Assembly: GCA_003116995.1 (NCBI GenBank) | Contig: BDSL01000006.1 | Location: 1,116,001-1,180,000 of the forward strand | Length of the DNA: 64,000 nucleotides | Direction of reading: 5' to 3' | From: Yamagishiella unicocca | Taxonomy: Eukaryota > Chlorophyta > Chlorophyceae > Chlamydomonadales > Volvocaceae | Part shown: one piece after another, positions 1 through 12,041 of the stretch | Layout: each line of letters starts with the position of its first letter | How positions within the stretch are numbered: the first letter of the stretch is position 1 | The notes under the pieces: generated by a model | Told to the model about the DNA's origin: nothing | Database searches by the model: none | What the model saw: the letters and a program-made list of their open reading frames with translations, nothing else | Made by a program: the position numbers and the translations under genes

Positions 1-170
1 ATGACAAAACCTCGATTGGTGCGGGAGGGGGAATAGGAGCGGGGTTGAGATGTCGGCCCCCCGCACGGATGCAAACTTATCATCTCTCCTTGATCCAAGT
101 ATGCCCGAGCCCGATCAGCCGTGCCGCTCGCCTCCTTCGACTAGCGGCCGACACCGACTAGCGGCCGACA

Positions 171-1254
171 CTAGATGCCGACACCATCCTCCCCTACACG
201 ACCAGCGCCATTCTTCACCAAGCCGCACCCCGGGGTGAACCTCCCGCTGCAGGTGACGTATCCCTCGTCGCGCTTTCCCCGCACCACACGTACCTGACGC
301 TCCCAAGCGACAGCACCGCCTCAAGCTGCTGATACGCCTTGCGCTGCTCGTACTGCTTGGACTTGAGCCGCTCAATGAGCTCCAACTCCATTTGGGCCTG
401 TGCACGCAACACCGGGATCGCCGCAACCTCGTTTGTACGTGCAAGCAGGGTGCCAAGTAGCTGTTGAAACCCCTCCAATCCCCCCAGTACAAGTCGTGCA
501 GCGTTGGTTCTTAATTTTGGCTCCAGTGATGCCAACCGCAGCAGCGCTGCAGCGGCACGGGCAGCAGCACGCACCAGGCGTTCAATTTCTTGCTCCTTCG
601 CCAGCTTGGCGTCAATCTCCTCCTTAAGCCTCCGCTCGTACTCTTCCTGGGCCTACAGCATGCCAGCCAAATAAATGTTTGTCATGTATTGGGTCGCGCA
701 TGGCACATGTGGTGCGCGGCACAAGCGTTGTTGTGATACCCTACCGCTGTGAGTTTCTGCAGCTTGAGAGTTTCAATCTTCCGCCGAGCATCCTCTTGCT
801 GCTTGCGGATGTTGTCCTTTTGCTCCAGAGCCTCCTTGCGTGCAAGCAGCCGACTCTCAGCGAGCAGGCGCTCAATCTCCGCCCGCTCCTCCTTGGTCTT
901 CTGCACTACGTCTAGCTTGTCCTGGTAAATCCTATTCTCCTGATCTATCCGATGTCGCAGAGCCTCCTCCTTCGCCTTCAGGTTGTCCAGCTTCTGCTCC
1001 TCCACCTGCTCTTGCAGCTCCCGGTGCCGCTGCTCTTTCTCAACCAACTTCTGCTCATTTCGCTCACGAGCTTTAATGATCTCCTTCGCCTTCTTCTTTG
1101 TTTCAACAATGCGCTTCTGAGCCCTGTCCTCCTCCTTCTGCAGCTGCCTGACACGGTTGTACAGGCGAAGCGCATCATCCTCTGCTGCCTTACGCGCCCG
1201 CTTCTCCGCTAGAATGGTGCGGGCCATGGCCGCGACAGCGTCGTCGCTAGCCAT
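171..1254 (-). CDS. Coiled-coil protein, 314 aa, unassigned
   Basis: Three exons on the minus strand: 745-1254, 294-652 and 171-246, total 945 nt, with matching phases and a TAG stop at 171-173. The start is the ATG at 1254 (MASDDAVAAMARTILAEK). Residues 1-170 are almost pure charged alpha-helix (for example RVRQLQKEEDRAQKRI), typical of a long coiled coil. The second exon has a less charged middle and ends with another helix (ELIERLKSKQYEQRKAYQQL). The last intron is only 47 bp (247-293) and rests on a strong donor CAG|GTACGT, so the last 25 residues are the least certain part. The style resembles ciliary axonemal or basal-body coiled-coil proteins, but I recognise no specific family and assign no function. 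It lies head to head with the ribonucleotide reductase gene. Confidence 0.72.
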
Positions 1255-1701
1255 TTTTGGCCCCTCGGCGCCGCGGAACTCGAGAGCAAGGGAACCAGGC
1301 AACCAGAGACACTGTTGAAGCTAAGCTAAGATGTATAAATGCTGAGGCTCACCAACAACTTGACTTGCGCACTAAGTTTGCGTTAGTGACAGGTCACACA
1401 CGGGTCTTGTACAGTATTGCAATGGAAATTACTGTATATAATGTTCACAAGTAAAATAATTATTTTTTGGAAATGAGGTTTACAGTGCCATGGGGTTTCA
1501 GTTATTACGCTTCGAAGCAATTTGTACGGCGAGCAGAATTTAGGTCGTCTCACTACACATCAAACAAAGCCACAGTAGCAAGTTAGTCCGACCGGTACAA
1601 GTAAGACGACTGCCGTTATTTCAGTGAATTCTGCCGCCTCCAAGCCGCCGCCTCCTTCCCGCCACGGCACGCATAGCACATCGTTGCCTTCTGACGTAGT
1701 G
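1255..1701. promoter_or_regulatory. Divergent intergenic region between coiled-coil and RNR genes
   Basis: These 447 bp separate two start codons that point away from each other, so they must hold both promoters and 5' leaders. The sequence is AT-richer than the flanking exons around 1370-1470, with an A/T-rich stretch near 1440-1470. An in-frame GTG at 1624 precedes the RNR ATG, so an upstream RNR exon cannot be excluded. No specific factor sites are claimed. Confidence 0.4.
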
Positions 1702-4700
1702 ATGGCTGCAATTGCCGTCATGGCTGCCGGGTCATGTCTTACAGACCACACTTGCTGTAATCTAGGCGACGAGCATTGCTCCTCGGACCCGGACACTATC
1801 AGCTATTCGTCTGGTCCTGAAAGCTCAGACGGCGGTCCAGAGGAGCTGCCGGAGCCCGCAAGCCCGAGCACCCCGGAGAAGACGGATTTATTGAGCTTGC
1901 GGCCTTGTTCTGCGGCTGGCGTAGGGCTTACTTCTGGTTCTAGGGACGCCACGCCGCCGCGGACACGACAGGAACTTACCTCGGGTCCCAGTTCCTTGCT
2001 CTCAAGCAGTAGGCATGGTTGCCATGAGCCTCAACAGGGGCCTTCCAACACTGCCGAGCTGCAAATTTGTGGGAGTGCGGACGGACGCAAGGCACGGGAC
2101 GAGGACGAGGAGCAGCCCCTTGCGACTACAAGTGGGCGAGTAACAGAAGGGATAGAGGTCGCGTGCATGCCCGATGGGTCATGCTGTCGATTGTTTGGCG
2201 CGGGGCCATCTGGGACAAGCAAGCTAACGGAAGAGGAAGAGGAACTGCTGAACCGGCTGCTGCGAACCAAGAAGTTTACAACCGAGGAGCTCGAAGAGGC
2301 GGTACTCACGGAAAACCCCAATCGGTTTACCCTGTTCCCGATTCGGTGAGTTTGCGCGCGCTCCGACAAAGCATCGCAGAGGGCGCCAACGTGAACCGTG
2401 TGGAGGCGCACCTATCTCAATCGCACGTCTCACATACATGCATATCCGCTGCCTTTGGATGTAATCCTTTCTAGAAAGTCTGTCGCTGCACTATCGTCTG
2501 CGCTCACTCCTTGTTTTGCGCCCCGTCATGTCCCATAACCCGCTGCAGCTACTCGGACCTATGGGAGTTCCACAAGCAGGCCGTTGCATCTTTCTGGACT
2601 GTAGAGGAAGTGGACTTCACCGGGGACCTGCGCGACTGGGACCGCCTTAAAGGTGAGCCGCAAGAGGTCGGCACCAAGGGGATTCCTCGTTGCCCCCTGC
2701 GCGTGTGAGGTCCACTACCATGATAGGTCACACGGCGTGCATGGGTGACCCGGATATCGGGCAGCGTAATACCAGTTGTTGACGCCAGCATGGGCAGATG
2801 GGCAGTTGTCCCCATCCGCAGCGCGTTCCTCTTCTCCCAGCGGCGACGCCATAACCCGAACTAGGGTTTCCCCCCCTACGTGCTAATTTTCGGTGCCATC
2901 GAAGTGGAAAACGTTTCCAAGTGGAAAAGTCGACGCAAGGGGGGAATCATTGTAAATACTCCTCTAGAGGGGATGTAGTTTCCCGGCTTTCCGGTTTGCT
3001 GCTGTACTAGCCACCCGCAAGGCACCGATCCCGTGATACCGCTGATACCTCCCCGTCGCCACCGCTTCGCAACCCACAGTTGAACCCGCCGCGCCTCTTC
3101 AACTACCCTGTTACCTGACCCATACGACAGCTAGCCGGCTCCCCTTTTAGGCCTCCTCACCAACCTCTACCCTGCTCTCTCCCCTCCCACGCCACCTGAC
3201 GACTGCGTCACCCCATGCCGCTGTCTCTCCTGCCCCCTTCCAGTCGAGGAGCAGCGGTTCATCAAGTACGTCCTGGCCTTCTTCGCCGCCAGCGACGGCA
3301 TTGTGATGGAGAACCTCGCGGCTCGCTTCATGGCCGAGGTGCAGGTGCCGGAGGCCCGCGCTTTCTATGGCTTCCAAATCGCCATGGAGAACGTCCACAG
3401 CGAAATGTACAGTGTGCTGCTCGACCACTACGTGCGTGATGCAGAGGTGAGGCGCCAGGGAGGGCGGGACAGCGCCGACTTTGGTGTAAATGATGCAGAG
3501 GTGAGGCGCCAGGGAAGGCGGGACAGCGCCCTCTTTGGCGGAAGTCTCCTACTGAAAGTGCCTGCTGCGCGCCTCGCGCCCGCTCCTGGTCGGTGCCTTC
3601 CCTCCTGCCAGGAGCGTACGCAGCTGTTCGACGCCATCCACACCATTCCCACCGTTGGCAAGAAGGCCGAGTGGGCTATGCGGTGGATCAGCTCCAGTAC
3701 CTCGTTCGCGGAGCGCCTGGTGGCCTTTGCGTGCGTGGAGGGCATCCACTTCTCGGGCAGGTGGGCGGGGGCCGGGGAAAGAGGGGTGGGTAACATAGGA
3801 ACGCGTGTGTGGGTGATGTAGGCGAAGTACCAAAGCACTGGACGCGTTTGGTTAGTAGTCCGTACCTACATCCCGTGGCTGGTCCGTACTTATATCCCGT
3901 GGCTGGTCCGTAACCGATGCGGGTGGTTGCCGAACACGTGCTGCTGCAGCTTCTGCTCCATCTTTTGGCTCAAGAAGCGCGGCCTGATGCCGGGGCTGTC
4001 CTTCTCCAACGTGCTCATTTCCCGCGACGAGGGCCTGCACTGCGACTTCGCCTGCTGCCTGTACAGCCACCTCAAGCACCGCCTCTCGAGGCAGAGGGTG
4101 CTCCAGGTAGGGCTCCAGGCAGGGCGAGGAAGGGGGAGGGGCGATGCGACGGCAGCATACGGGGCCAGTTTGCGTGGAGCAAGGGGAAGGAAAGGGCGGT
4201 CGAGCGGGGTCGTCAGTACGTGCGAGAGCACCAGCAGGCGGAATGTGATGGGACCGGACTTCATGGCGGGTGCTTACGGTCGCTGATGGATAAGCCGATG
4301 ATGATAACAACAACTTCTCGCGTGTCTTGGCTAAGGCAGGGCGGTCATGAACCGCCCAGCTATGCTGAAGAGGTTGCCATGCTAATCTGAGGCTTCTGCA
4401 GCATTGCCTACTTGCCCGTGGGACCGCCAGCCAGCCGAAACACGCCGTAGCGAGCGAAGCATTCTCGCACAGCGCCATGTAGTGGCATTCGCGTGTGCCG
4501 GGGCGCCGACTTGGACGATTGTTCGTCACGACTGATAGGACGTCGTGAAGACGCTCCTAGCATCAGCAGTCGCCAAGCCCAGCAGCTACGGTCATAGCTA
4601 CCGTCGTTACTTAACACGCTTATAACATGCGTTAAGAGTCTATTGAGCAGCGGCTGTCAGTTTGCTGCGATTGGCGGCACGACAGGCTGGTCATCGACCT

Positions 4701-5257
4701 CACGAACCCGCCACACCGGCCCTTCCCGCCGCAGATCGTGGACGAGGCGGTGAAGCTGGAGGACGAGTTCTGCACGCAGGCCCTGTCGTGCGAGCTGCTG
4801 GGCATGAACGCGGGGCTGATGCGCCAGTACATCAGGTAGGGCTGCGCTGGTGGGCAGGGGTATTATGGGCCCAGGTGCTGCGGCAGGGGTGTGGCGAGAG
4901 TTGGCGAGAGTCAAAAGGGTGTGTGTTGCTGCGGTGGGCGCTTACCCGCACCTAGCCTGCGAGCACTCCTGGGGGAGGGTACCGTGGTCGCAGGAACCCT
5001 AGCGCGCCCGTCCGACGCCGGCCCTTCCCTTTGCGCGCCACAGGTTTGTTGCTGACCGGCTGCTGGTGTCTCTGGGCTACGAGAAGTACTACATGGACCG
5101 CAACCCCTTCGACTGGATGGAGATGATCAGCCTGCAGGGCAAGGCCAACTTCTTCGAGCGCCGCGTCGGCGAGTACCAGCGGGCTGGCGTCATGACCAGC
5201 GACCGGGCGGTGCGCGACCCCACCGAGTACGTCTTCCGCACCGACTGCGACTTCTGA
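1702..5257 (+). CDS. RNR2: Ribonucleoside-diphosphate reductase small subunit (R2)
   Basis: Supplies the diiron-tyrosyl radical used by class I ribonucleotide reductase to convert NDPs to dNDPs. Seven exons: 1702-2345, 2549-2652, 3244-3446, 3612-3760, 3950-4106, 4735-4835 and 5044-5257. Phases agree; 1,572 nt, 523 aa. The metal ligands are all visible: Asp237 (WTVEEVD), Glu298 and His301 (MENVHSEMY), Glu360 (VEGIHFSG), Glu394 and His397 (SRDEGLH). The radical Tyr is Tyr305. The C-terminus FRTDCDF matches the R1-binding tail of R2 proteins. R2 proteins are usually about 330-390 aa; this one has about 190 extra N-terminal residues, rich in Ser, Pro and acidic residues, of unknown role. The start is the first ATG in the open frame and is only moderately certain. 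Intron 3 begins inside a 54-bp tandem duplication that copies the splice donor. Confidence 0.95.
3438..3538 (+). repeat. 54-bp tandem duplication spanning an RNR splice donor
   Basis: The segment starting GATGCAGAGGTGAGGCGCC at 3438 recurs at 3492 with only a few changes. Each copy contains the donor GAG|GTGAGG, at 3447 and 3501. The offset is 54 bp and the frame stays open between them, so using the second donor would add 18 residues without a frameshift. Confidence 0.85.
3858..3915 (+). repeat. 24-bp tandem repeat in RNR intron 4
   Basis: GTCCGTACNTANATCCCGTG-type units start at 3858 and 3882, with a partial third from 3906. The repeat lies just upstream of the exon 5 acceptor at 3948-3949. 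Confidence 0.75.
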
Positions 5258-7208
5258 GAGGCACACAGCACCGGGCAGCCTGCGGGGAAGTGGAGTGCGG
5301 TTGGGAGGTGGTGTGGAGTGCGGTCGGGCCGGGCGGAAAGGGATTCGAAAGGGGATTCCACGGTTGGTGTCTGCGGCTGGGCAAAGGAGGACGCCTGCGG
5401 AGAATGGGTGTATGGCTCCTACCGCCTGGGGTAGACAGGTAGAAGTGTTGATGTATTTCGGCGCATTGGTTTGTGATGTTATAAGACTGGGCGGTGTTAT
5501 GGGTTAGAGACTGTATGGTGAGGTGGCGCTGGAGCAGTGGGCGTGTGTTTTTGGGGAGAGTCTGGGGCAGCAGCTTGAGGCCTCTGGATGCGGTATGGGG
5601 ATAATCGTGACTGAGCGGTCCGCCATCCCGACCGTAAGCAGCAACAGCAGGAGCGGCGCCGACAACAGCGCAAAAGCAGCATTGTAGCGTTGATGTGGCG
5701 TTCGTGGAATGCGGGTAAAGCGTTGTTCAGGCGGATGCGGATCAGCCGGTGATGGGTGTTTCTTCTGGCCGGAGGCTGACGGCAGTTGTCTGCGGTTGTG
5801 CGGACAGCACGACAGCCCCCGCATACCCATCACGTTGATAGCCTGGTCGAAGCTCCTTCTGTGGGCCATAAGGCCACAGGCGGTCACTCGGTATTTAGCA
5901 GGTTGAGCTAGCAAACTTGGTTCGGCGGTTGCGGACCGAAAAGGCCTCACGCGCGATTGGCGTTCTTGAGGGCACTGCAATTGCAGCCCTACCAAGTCAC
6001 TTGCCGAGCCCTCATTATTTCGGCGAAATGCCAAACCATCAAACCAACAACCTCCCGTACAACCCCGAGTATGACGTGGGTACGGTATAGTTTGGGCACG
6101 GGAACGGGCTGCAAACCGGGGAGGTTATGGTATGCATACATGTGCTGAGCGAGGTGGGCGTGAGTGGCTCGAACAAAGCAGAGAAGGTAGCTTTACGGGA
6201 TTGCATCCAGCCAGCTGTTTGCGGTTGTGGCTGTTTGCGGTTGGGAGTTGCCCGTCGGGAGTTGCTCGACGAGAGTCCATGGAGGACGACCGTCGCGAAG
6301 ATTTACTGCCGCTTGTTGTTGCCATGGCCTCATCGACACACCCGGTGCTGTGGATCCGGGGCCGGTGTTTATATGCCCAACCGCACTATGTGGTGTGGGA
6401 GTTACGGTAGCGTTGCATCTGGCTTTGCCTTGCGTGAACTACGCTTTTTCGGACCGCCCGCATCGGAGGACAGGCCGTGCCATTATTCGATTACAATGCA
6501 CGGTGACTCCCGAGCGGGCCGGAGAATTTCCTTTCATTCGTCGCCCGCAGTGCCCGCCCGCTTATTTGGGCGGCGCTGCGGGCGGCAAGTAACTTCGCGT
6601 CTCTCTCACGTGGTGGCGGTGCCTCACAAACGTTCATGTTCAATTGCAAGGACCGGTGCATGTACCGTACCACACACAAGCGGCACGCCTCATCAGCACC
6701 AAGAACACAGCCGGTGAAAGCCCTGGGCCCGTGAGAGCTACCATTTGGCATTCGGTATCCCATGCGCTCCTTCGGCTACGTCGTCTTCCGTGTAAACAAG
6801 GTGGAACTTTGTGGATCACAGCAGGCAGTTTCGTGCGTGTGGACGATGCAAACCTCAGCCTCCTAAGACACGTATGCACGGGTGGAGGGCTAAATTGGGC
6901 TTCCTTGCATCGGGACGCATGCCCACAACTCGAGAGCAGCTCAGAAACCGGTTCCGGAGCTTTGGTGCCTGATGGTGCACGGTACGGCTCTGGCTCGATG
7001 ACTCGTACACTAATATGTGAGCAGGATTTAGATAATTGCCACGGGCAGAGGCGTCACATAGCAATATCTAGGCTAAGTGGCCTGCTTATCGGCCTCGCTG
7101 ATTCGGTTCCGGCGAGCGCATATTTCTTGATATGGGTTTAGGGGCTGCTAATTGTGCCCATAAATACAAGAAATATTCTGTAGGATTATACCTGGCTTGG
7201 TGGACGGC
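5258..7208. other. Intergenic stretch, no gene supported
   Basis: Begins with the 3' region of the reductase gene and ends with the 5' region of the secreted-protein gene. Open frames of up to about 196 codons occur on both strands (for example 6127-6717), but they show no family similarity, no compositional periodicity and no consistent splice partners. I see no tRNA, repeat array or transposon end. Confidence 0.5.
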
Positions 7209-10200
7209 ATGATGGCTCTGGCGAGCTTGCCGCTGGAGCTGGTGCTGTGCGTTCTTGTCTTCCTCTGCGCACCAAGCTGTGCAAAGGGGGCTTTGGCAGG
7301 TAATTAGCAAAAACATAATTTACTGCGGCCAGCGGCCGGCCAGTACCAACTTCCTCGCTTCTCCCGCGCTCAAACCCGCATCGCCCTTTGTGGCAATAAC
7401 AGAAGGTGCGTCCGCAGCATCTGGCCCCTCGCTGGAGCCCGGGCTCGGTCCCCCTGTTTCAGGTGGGTCTCGGGGGTCCCCACGTCCTTATTGGATGCGC
7501 TACTCGCTGCAGACCAAGGCACCGAGTGGTTTGGGCTGGAGGAAACCTGAGGCAGCGGCCTGGGGCCTTCCGCTGGCGTGGGCCAGGATCAAATCCATAA
7601 TACAGACACCCGCCGTGCATTGCGCGGACGGCACTAGCCCTATGTTGGACCGCCTGTTGCTGCCCGCCCATTTGCCCTTTCGTCACTCTCCTTTGCCTCC
7701 ATCTGTATGGCCGCCGCCGACTCCCAAGCCTCTCCACAGCCTGGTACTTCTCCCTCAAGACCAGCAAGGGCTACTGCGGCCTGGTGCCGGCTACAGCCGC
7801 CGCTGGAGGGTACGGCTACGCGGTTGCGTGCAACAACAAGCTCCCGCAGTACGGCGCCCACTTCACGTTGCTGCTGCCACCGTTGGAGGCGCGCAGCGGC
7901 ACGGAAGGGGCGCGAGGAAGAGGGCTGGAGCCGGTGGAGGGGGCAGTAGGAGCGGCGGCAGGACAGGGTGCTGGTGTTGGCGCAGATGCTGCTTCGGAGC
8001 CACAAGCCGCAGCCGCGGTGGCGGCGGCAGCCGCCGGGTTTGGAAATGTCGGCGGGTCTGCCTCCAGTAATGCATGGTCTGCAGGCCGGGATCGGAGGCG
8101 ATCGCTGTTGAGCACCTTCGGCGGCGGCGCTGGCCGGGCCTTACTTCCCAGCAGCGCGGCCGGCCACGGCACGGTGTTCTTGCGCGGAGCCGCCAGCAGC
8201 GGTGCCTTGGTCGCCGATGGCGTGGAGGGCACAGCGCCGTACCACGGCGCCCGCAGCCGCAGCCGCACCCAGCAGAGCGATCCCTCGGACCCGGTCGTGG
8301 TACCAAGCGGCCGCCCCGTGCGCTTGCTGGTCCGGAGCGCCGGCTTGTGCAACACACCGCCGGCGGCGCCGCCGCCGGCCCCCAGCGCGCCGCCGCTCGT
8401 CCAGGCGGTCGGACAGCCGGGGCAGCAGCGCAACGAGGACCTCCAGGGGTTCGGGGAACACACCGTCGGCAGCGGGGCTGGTAGTGCTGCCGGTGAGGCA
8501 CGTGTAGGATCAGAGGACGCGGCGGGGGCTGCGGCGACGTCCTCATCAGTGGGCCCGGCGGAGTACGCGGCGGCTGTGGGATCAACCGGGAGATCCCCGG
8601 GGGGCTTGACCTCCGTTGCAGTGGCCGCGGCGGTGGCTGCGTGGCGGCGGGTCGGGTTGCCTTTCCTCTACGCCATTGGGTCGTCGCGCCGAGCAGTCGC
8701 TAGGGTGCTTGGATGCAGGGAGGAGGCTGGGACAGGTGGCGGCGGCGTCGGCAGCAGCGGCAGCAGCAGCAGTAATGTCGGCAGCGGCGGTGGCGGCGCT
8801 TTGTGCAGGTGGTTGTGCCCGGCTGATGGCGGTTGGCGCGCTGAGGCGACGGCGGCAGCGGCGGTGAGTGGCGGCGGCGGCATCAGGGACTTGCCGCCTC
8901 GGGCCGTCACCTGCTCCCTGGCGCAACCGTCATCGCTGTCGTACCGGATGTTCAAACCGGATTTTAAGGACGGCGAGGATGTGGATCTTGCCAAGGAGTG
9001 GATCTACCTGATGGAGGGCGACAAGTTCTGTACGCTGGCTGGTGGGTCGGCGGGGAGGGGTGCGCCGAACGCATGTACGGCGCTCCTCGTTCGGTCTCGT
9101 CCATAAGCGGTTGTTGATTCGCTGTGGGGGGTGGACTTACTCCTAGGTGGTACCGGAAGCACGCATGCAACTCTGGGTTGGGCTGGGATTTCGTTTTCGA
9201 GTTGATTTTGCCGATAACATGTAGGATTGTGCAGGAAGTGCGCAACCACGCTACCACCCACGTCCCTTCTCCGCCTCCCCTCCCCCTCGCCTTGCTCGCC
9301 TCCATTTGGCCCCGCTCGCTGAATAACCGCCGGCGAACCGCGTAACCGCAGACGTCGACGGACTCTCCGCCGTCATTTCCTGCCACCTGGACGCGCCCGG
9401 CTGGACCGGATACAAGTTCCAGCTGCAGCCCATGTCGTACCCGAGATCTGAGATCCAGTCGCTGCTGACGGCGGCCCCGTGCGGGGTGCGGCTTCCGCAG
9501 CTGCCGGGTCCTCACGACGTCGAGTGCCAGCCGGGCGAGCAGGCGGGCAGGACGCCGGAGGTGGACCTGGTGCTGCAGACCCCTGGGTCGGCGCTGGTGG
9601 CGGGCGTCGTCGTGGGTGAGCTGCCCTAGGGGCGCGGGCGCCCAGGAGCTGCTGGTTTGTGCCCAGTGTAACACTCTCTGTTGCGCATGCATGCATTTTT
9701 GGGTTTCGAAGCGGCTTCCCGCTTGCAGCTGAGTGGCCGAGCGGGCCGCAATCACAACCGCCAACCATGTCACAACCACCTTAACCCAACCCTCCCCCGG
9801 CTCAACCCGTCCCCGTAGGCATGTCCACCTTCGCCCCAGGCATCATGGGCATCGAGCTGCAGCGCTGCTGCACCCAAACCGCCTCTCCCCACATCATCGT
9901 GTGCGAGCCACCAGGCGCGGGGCCGGTGCCCCCGGAATGCTGGTTCCAGTTGTACGACGTCAAGATCTCTACCACGGAGGGGACTACGGCTTCAGAACCT
10001 GGCGGGGGAGAGGCGACGGCGGCGGCTTCTTCGGCACACCACGGTTCGGACGCCGTGGACGGGCGCGTTGCGCGTGAAAGAGGTCACGGCGGCAGCCGGG
10101 CCTTATGGTGGGCCTTCCTGCGCGGCCTGCAGCTGGAAATGTCACCGGTGAATCTGGATCCGGACCTGGAATCGGGATCAGATTCGGCCCAGTCGGCGAC

Positions 10201-11110
10201 CCTGCAGTTGGACAGTATTCCGGAGCCGTCGGTGGAATTGCGGCGGCTCCAGGGTGGGCTCGACGTTGAGTGGGATCCGGACGCGCGGCCCGATCCACAA
10301 CCGACGACCGTGGGCGGACATGGCGTTGAGACAACGCGGCCGCGTGACATCGGCAACGACGGCGGCAGCGAAGAAAAGGCGGGCGGTGGCGGCACCGGCG
10401 GCGACAATTTGTTGGACGGCGGCAACAGCGACGACAACGAGAACGAGGCTCCCCGCGTGCAAGGCACCGGGATAGAGGACCCCGACTCATCTTCAGCGGC
10501 AGCAGCGGCGGCTGTTGTTGCAACCGCTGCGGCCATCGCGAGGGGTGCGCCGCCACCGGCGCCGACGCGGATGCGGGTGTGGGCGTGGTTGCGATCGTGG
10601 CGGCGAGGCGGCTGCACCGGGCCCGCGCGCCATGTGGGCGCCGCGCAGGGCCTGGGTGACGGCTCGCTGGTGATGCTTCTGGGGAGGGCCTTCGGGCGCT
10701 ACTGCTCCGTCAGCCTGGACGGCACGCTCCTCTGCGTCAGCGCCCAAGCCTCCAACGCCTCGCGCAACTTGTTCACACTCGCGATGCCGCCGCTGCCGCT
10801 GCTTGCGGGCCAAGGTCACGGGGCATTGCATCTCCCGCAGCAACAGCAGCAGCAGGGGGAGGAGCTGGGTGTCCAAGGGCGGGGGCATGTGGAGGAGCGG
10901 TGGAAGACAGGAGGAGGGCCAGGGTTGCTGCTGGTGCGGCAGGCGGCAGGCGAGGAGGGGGAGGAGGGGAGGCGGAGGGACCGAGGGGGAGGAGGGGTGG
11001 GGCGGCGGGAAGAGCCGCAGCGGCAGGGCGGGGGGATGTTGCTGCCCGTTGTTGACGAAGGGGGGAGGGCGGGTTGGGGCAGCGGGCAGGCGATTAGCGG
11101 TTCCATGTGA
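7209..11110 (+). CDS. Large secreted protein with possible beta-trefoil-like repeats
   Basis: Four exons: 7209-7299, 7740-9041, 9352-9615 and 9819-11110, total 2,949 nt and 982 aa, with all junctions in phase 1. The first 31 residues form a clear signal peptide (LPLELVLCVLVFLCAPSCA), so the product should enter the secretory pathway. No known family is obvious. Several short blocks share a pattern of Gly, aromatic, Cys, then a small hydrophobic strand with a second Cys, then Phe-x-Leu. Examples are SKGYCGLVP with YAVACNN (near residue 40), GDKFCTL with VISCHLD (exon 2/3 border) and GRYCSVSLDGTLLCVS followed by NLFTLAMP (exon 4). That pattern resembles beta-trefoil (fascin- or agglutinin-type) repeats; this is my inference. 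Between blocks are long Gly/Ala/Ser-rich or acidic inserts, and the C-terminal 100 residues are Gly/Arg/Glu-rich. It could be a cell-wall or extracellular-matrix protein. Confidence 0.75.
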
Positions 11111-11652
11111 AGGCGTCGTGTCGTCTTCCGGTTTAGTGGTGGCGTAGTAGCAGATGGGGATTCGGATACTGTCGGGTGGATGTGTAGGTTCCTGATAGTC
11201 CCGCCGCCGCCGCAGCAGCAGCAAACGCAGGGAGGGGCGGCGGAGTGCCGAAGTCTGCGTGTGGCTGTGGCGGGAGAGACAAGGGTGATGGGCATGATGC
11301 TGACTGATCCCGGCCGTAGAGCTCGGCGGCAGTTGGTGGCTTAGGGCGAGGGCACTAACGGTCTCGACGATTACCCGCAACGCGGCTGGCTTGGCCGATG
11401 GCCGTGGCCTCACCGTACATGTACGGCAAACGTAATTACGGCAAAGGACACCGACGAAAAGCTGATGCGCTTTTATTTTTCATGGTTGATGGGCCTTCAG
11501 AGGAGGATCACGTGGTGTCCACGTCCGCACCGCAAGGCGGTCCTTGCCCCCGCTGCTCCTCAACCGCCCGAGGCCTGCGTCGCAAGCGTATAGAGGGCTA
11601 ACGCCACATGTCACGTTCGGGCCTTACGTGGCCAGCATGGTCCACCGTACGG

Positions 11653-11712
11653 ACCCACACCACACCACACCACACCACACCACACCACATCACACCACAC
11701 CGCACCACACCG
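11653..11712 (+). repeat. (ACACC)n microsatellite
   Basis: About twelve units of a five-base ACACC repeat with a few interruptions (CACAT, CGCAC). It lies in the 3' intergenic region between convergent genes. Confidence 0.9.
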
Positions 11713-11767
11713 CCGCCGCTACGTCCGAACCAAGGAAAGACGACGGAGGCACGGGCTGGCGCACAAG

Positions 11768-11800
11768 TGGTACGGCACTGGTACGGCACTGGTACGGCAC
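11768..11800 (+). repeat. 11-bp tandem repeat, three perfect copies
   Basis: The unit TGGTACGGCAC is repeated three times without mismatch, 56 bp downstream of the ACACC microsatellite. Confidence 0.9.
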
Positions 11801-12041
11801 GGGAGCGCCTCCAGGCCCGCACCAGCCCACGCAGGACCCAGGTCCGCACCCCGGTGCGACATACACCCACACCACATCCCTCCGCTCCACACCACTCCAC
11901 ACCCTACCCAACGCAAAGCGACGCCTGCCCCCCTTCGCCTCACGCCCCCCGCGCTGTCGAGCGGGGCTCCCTGGAGCCCGACGAGGGAGGAGGCCCCCCT
12001 TGCTCGCCTCTCGCCTGCCGTCGCGAGCCCCGGCCCCGCCC

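Larger units (their letters stand above)
11111..12041. other. Convergent intergenic region with simple repeats
   Basis: Lies between the 3' ends of two convergent genes. It holds two short tandem repeats, listed separately, and no supported gene. The long minus-strand frames here (for example 11719-12300) are shadows over repeat and GC-rich sequence. Confidence 0.5.

Noticed and set aside
10493..11413. 306-codon minus-strand open frame
   Set aside because: It is antisense to the 3' half of the secreted-protein exon, whose phases agree over four exons; the frame is a GC-rich shadow made of Pro/Arg/Leu.
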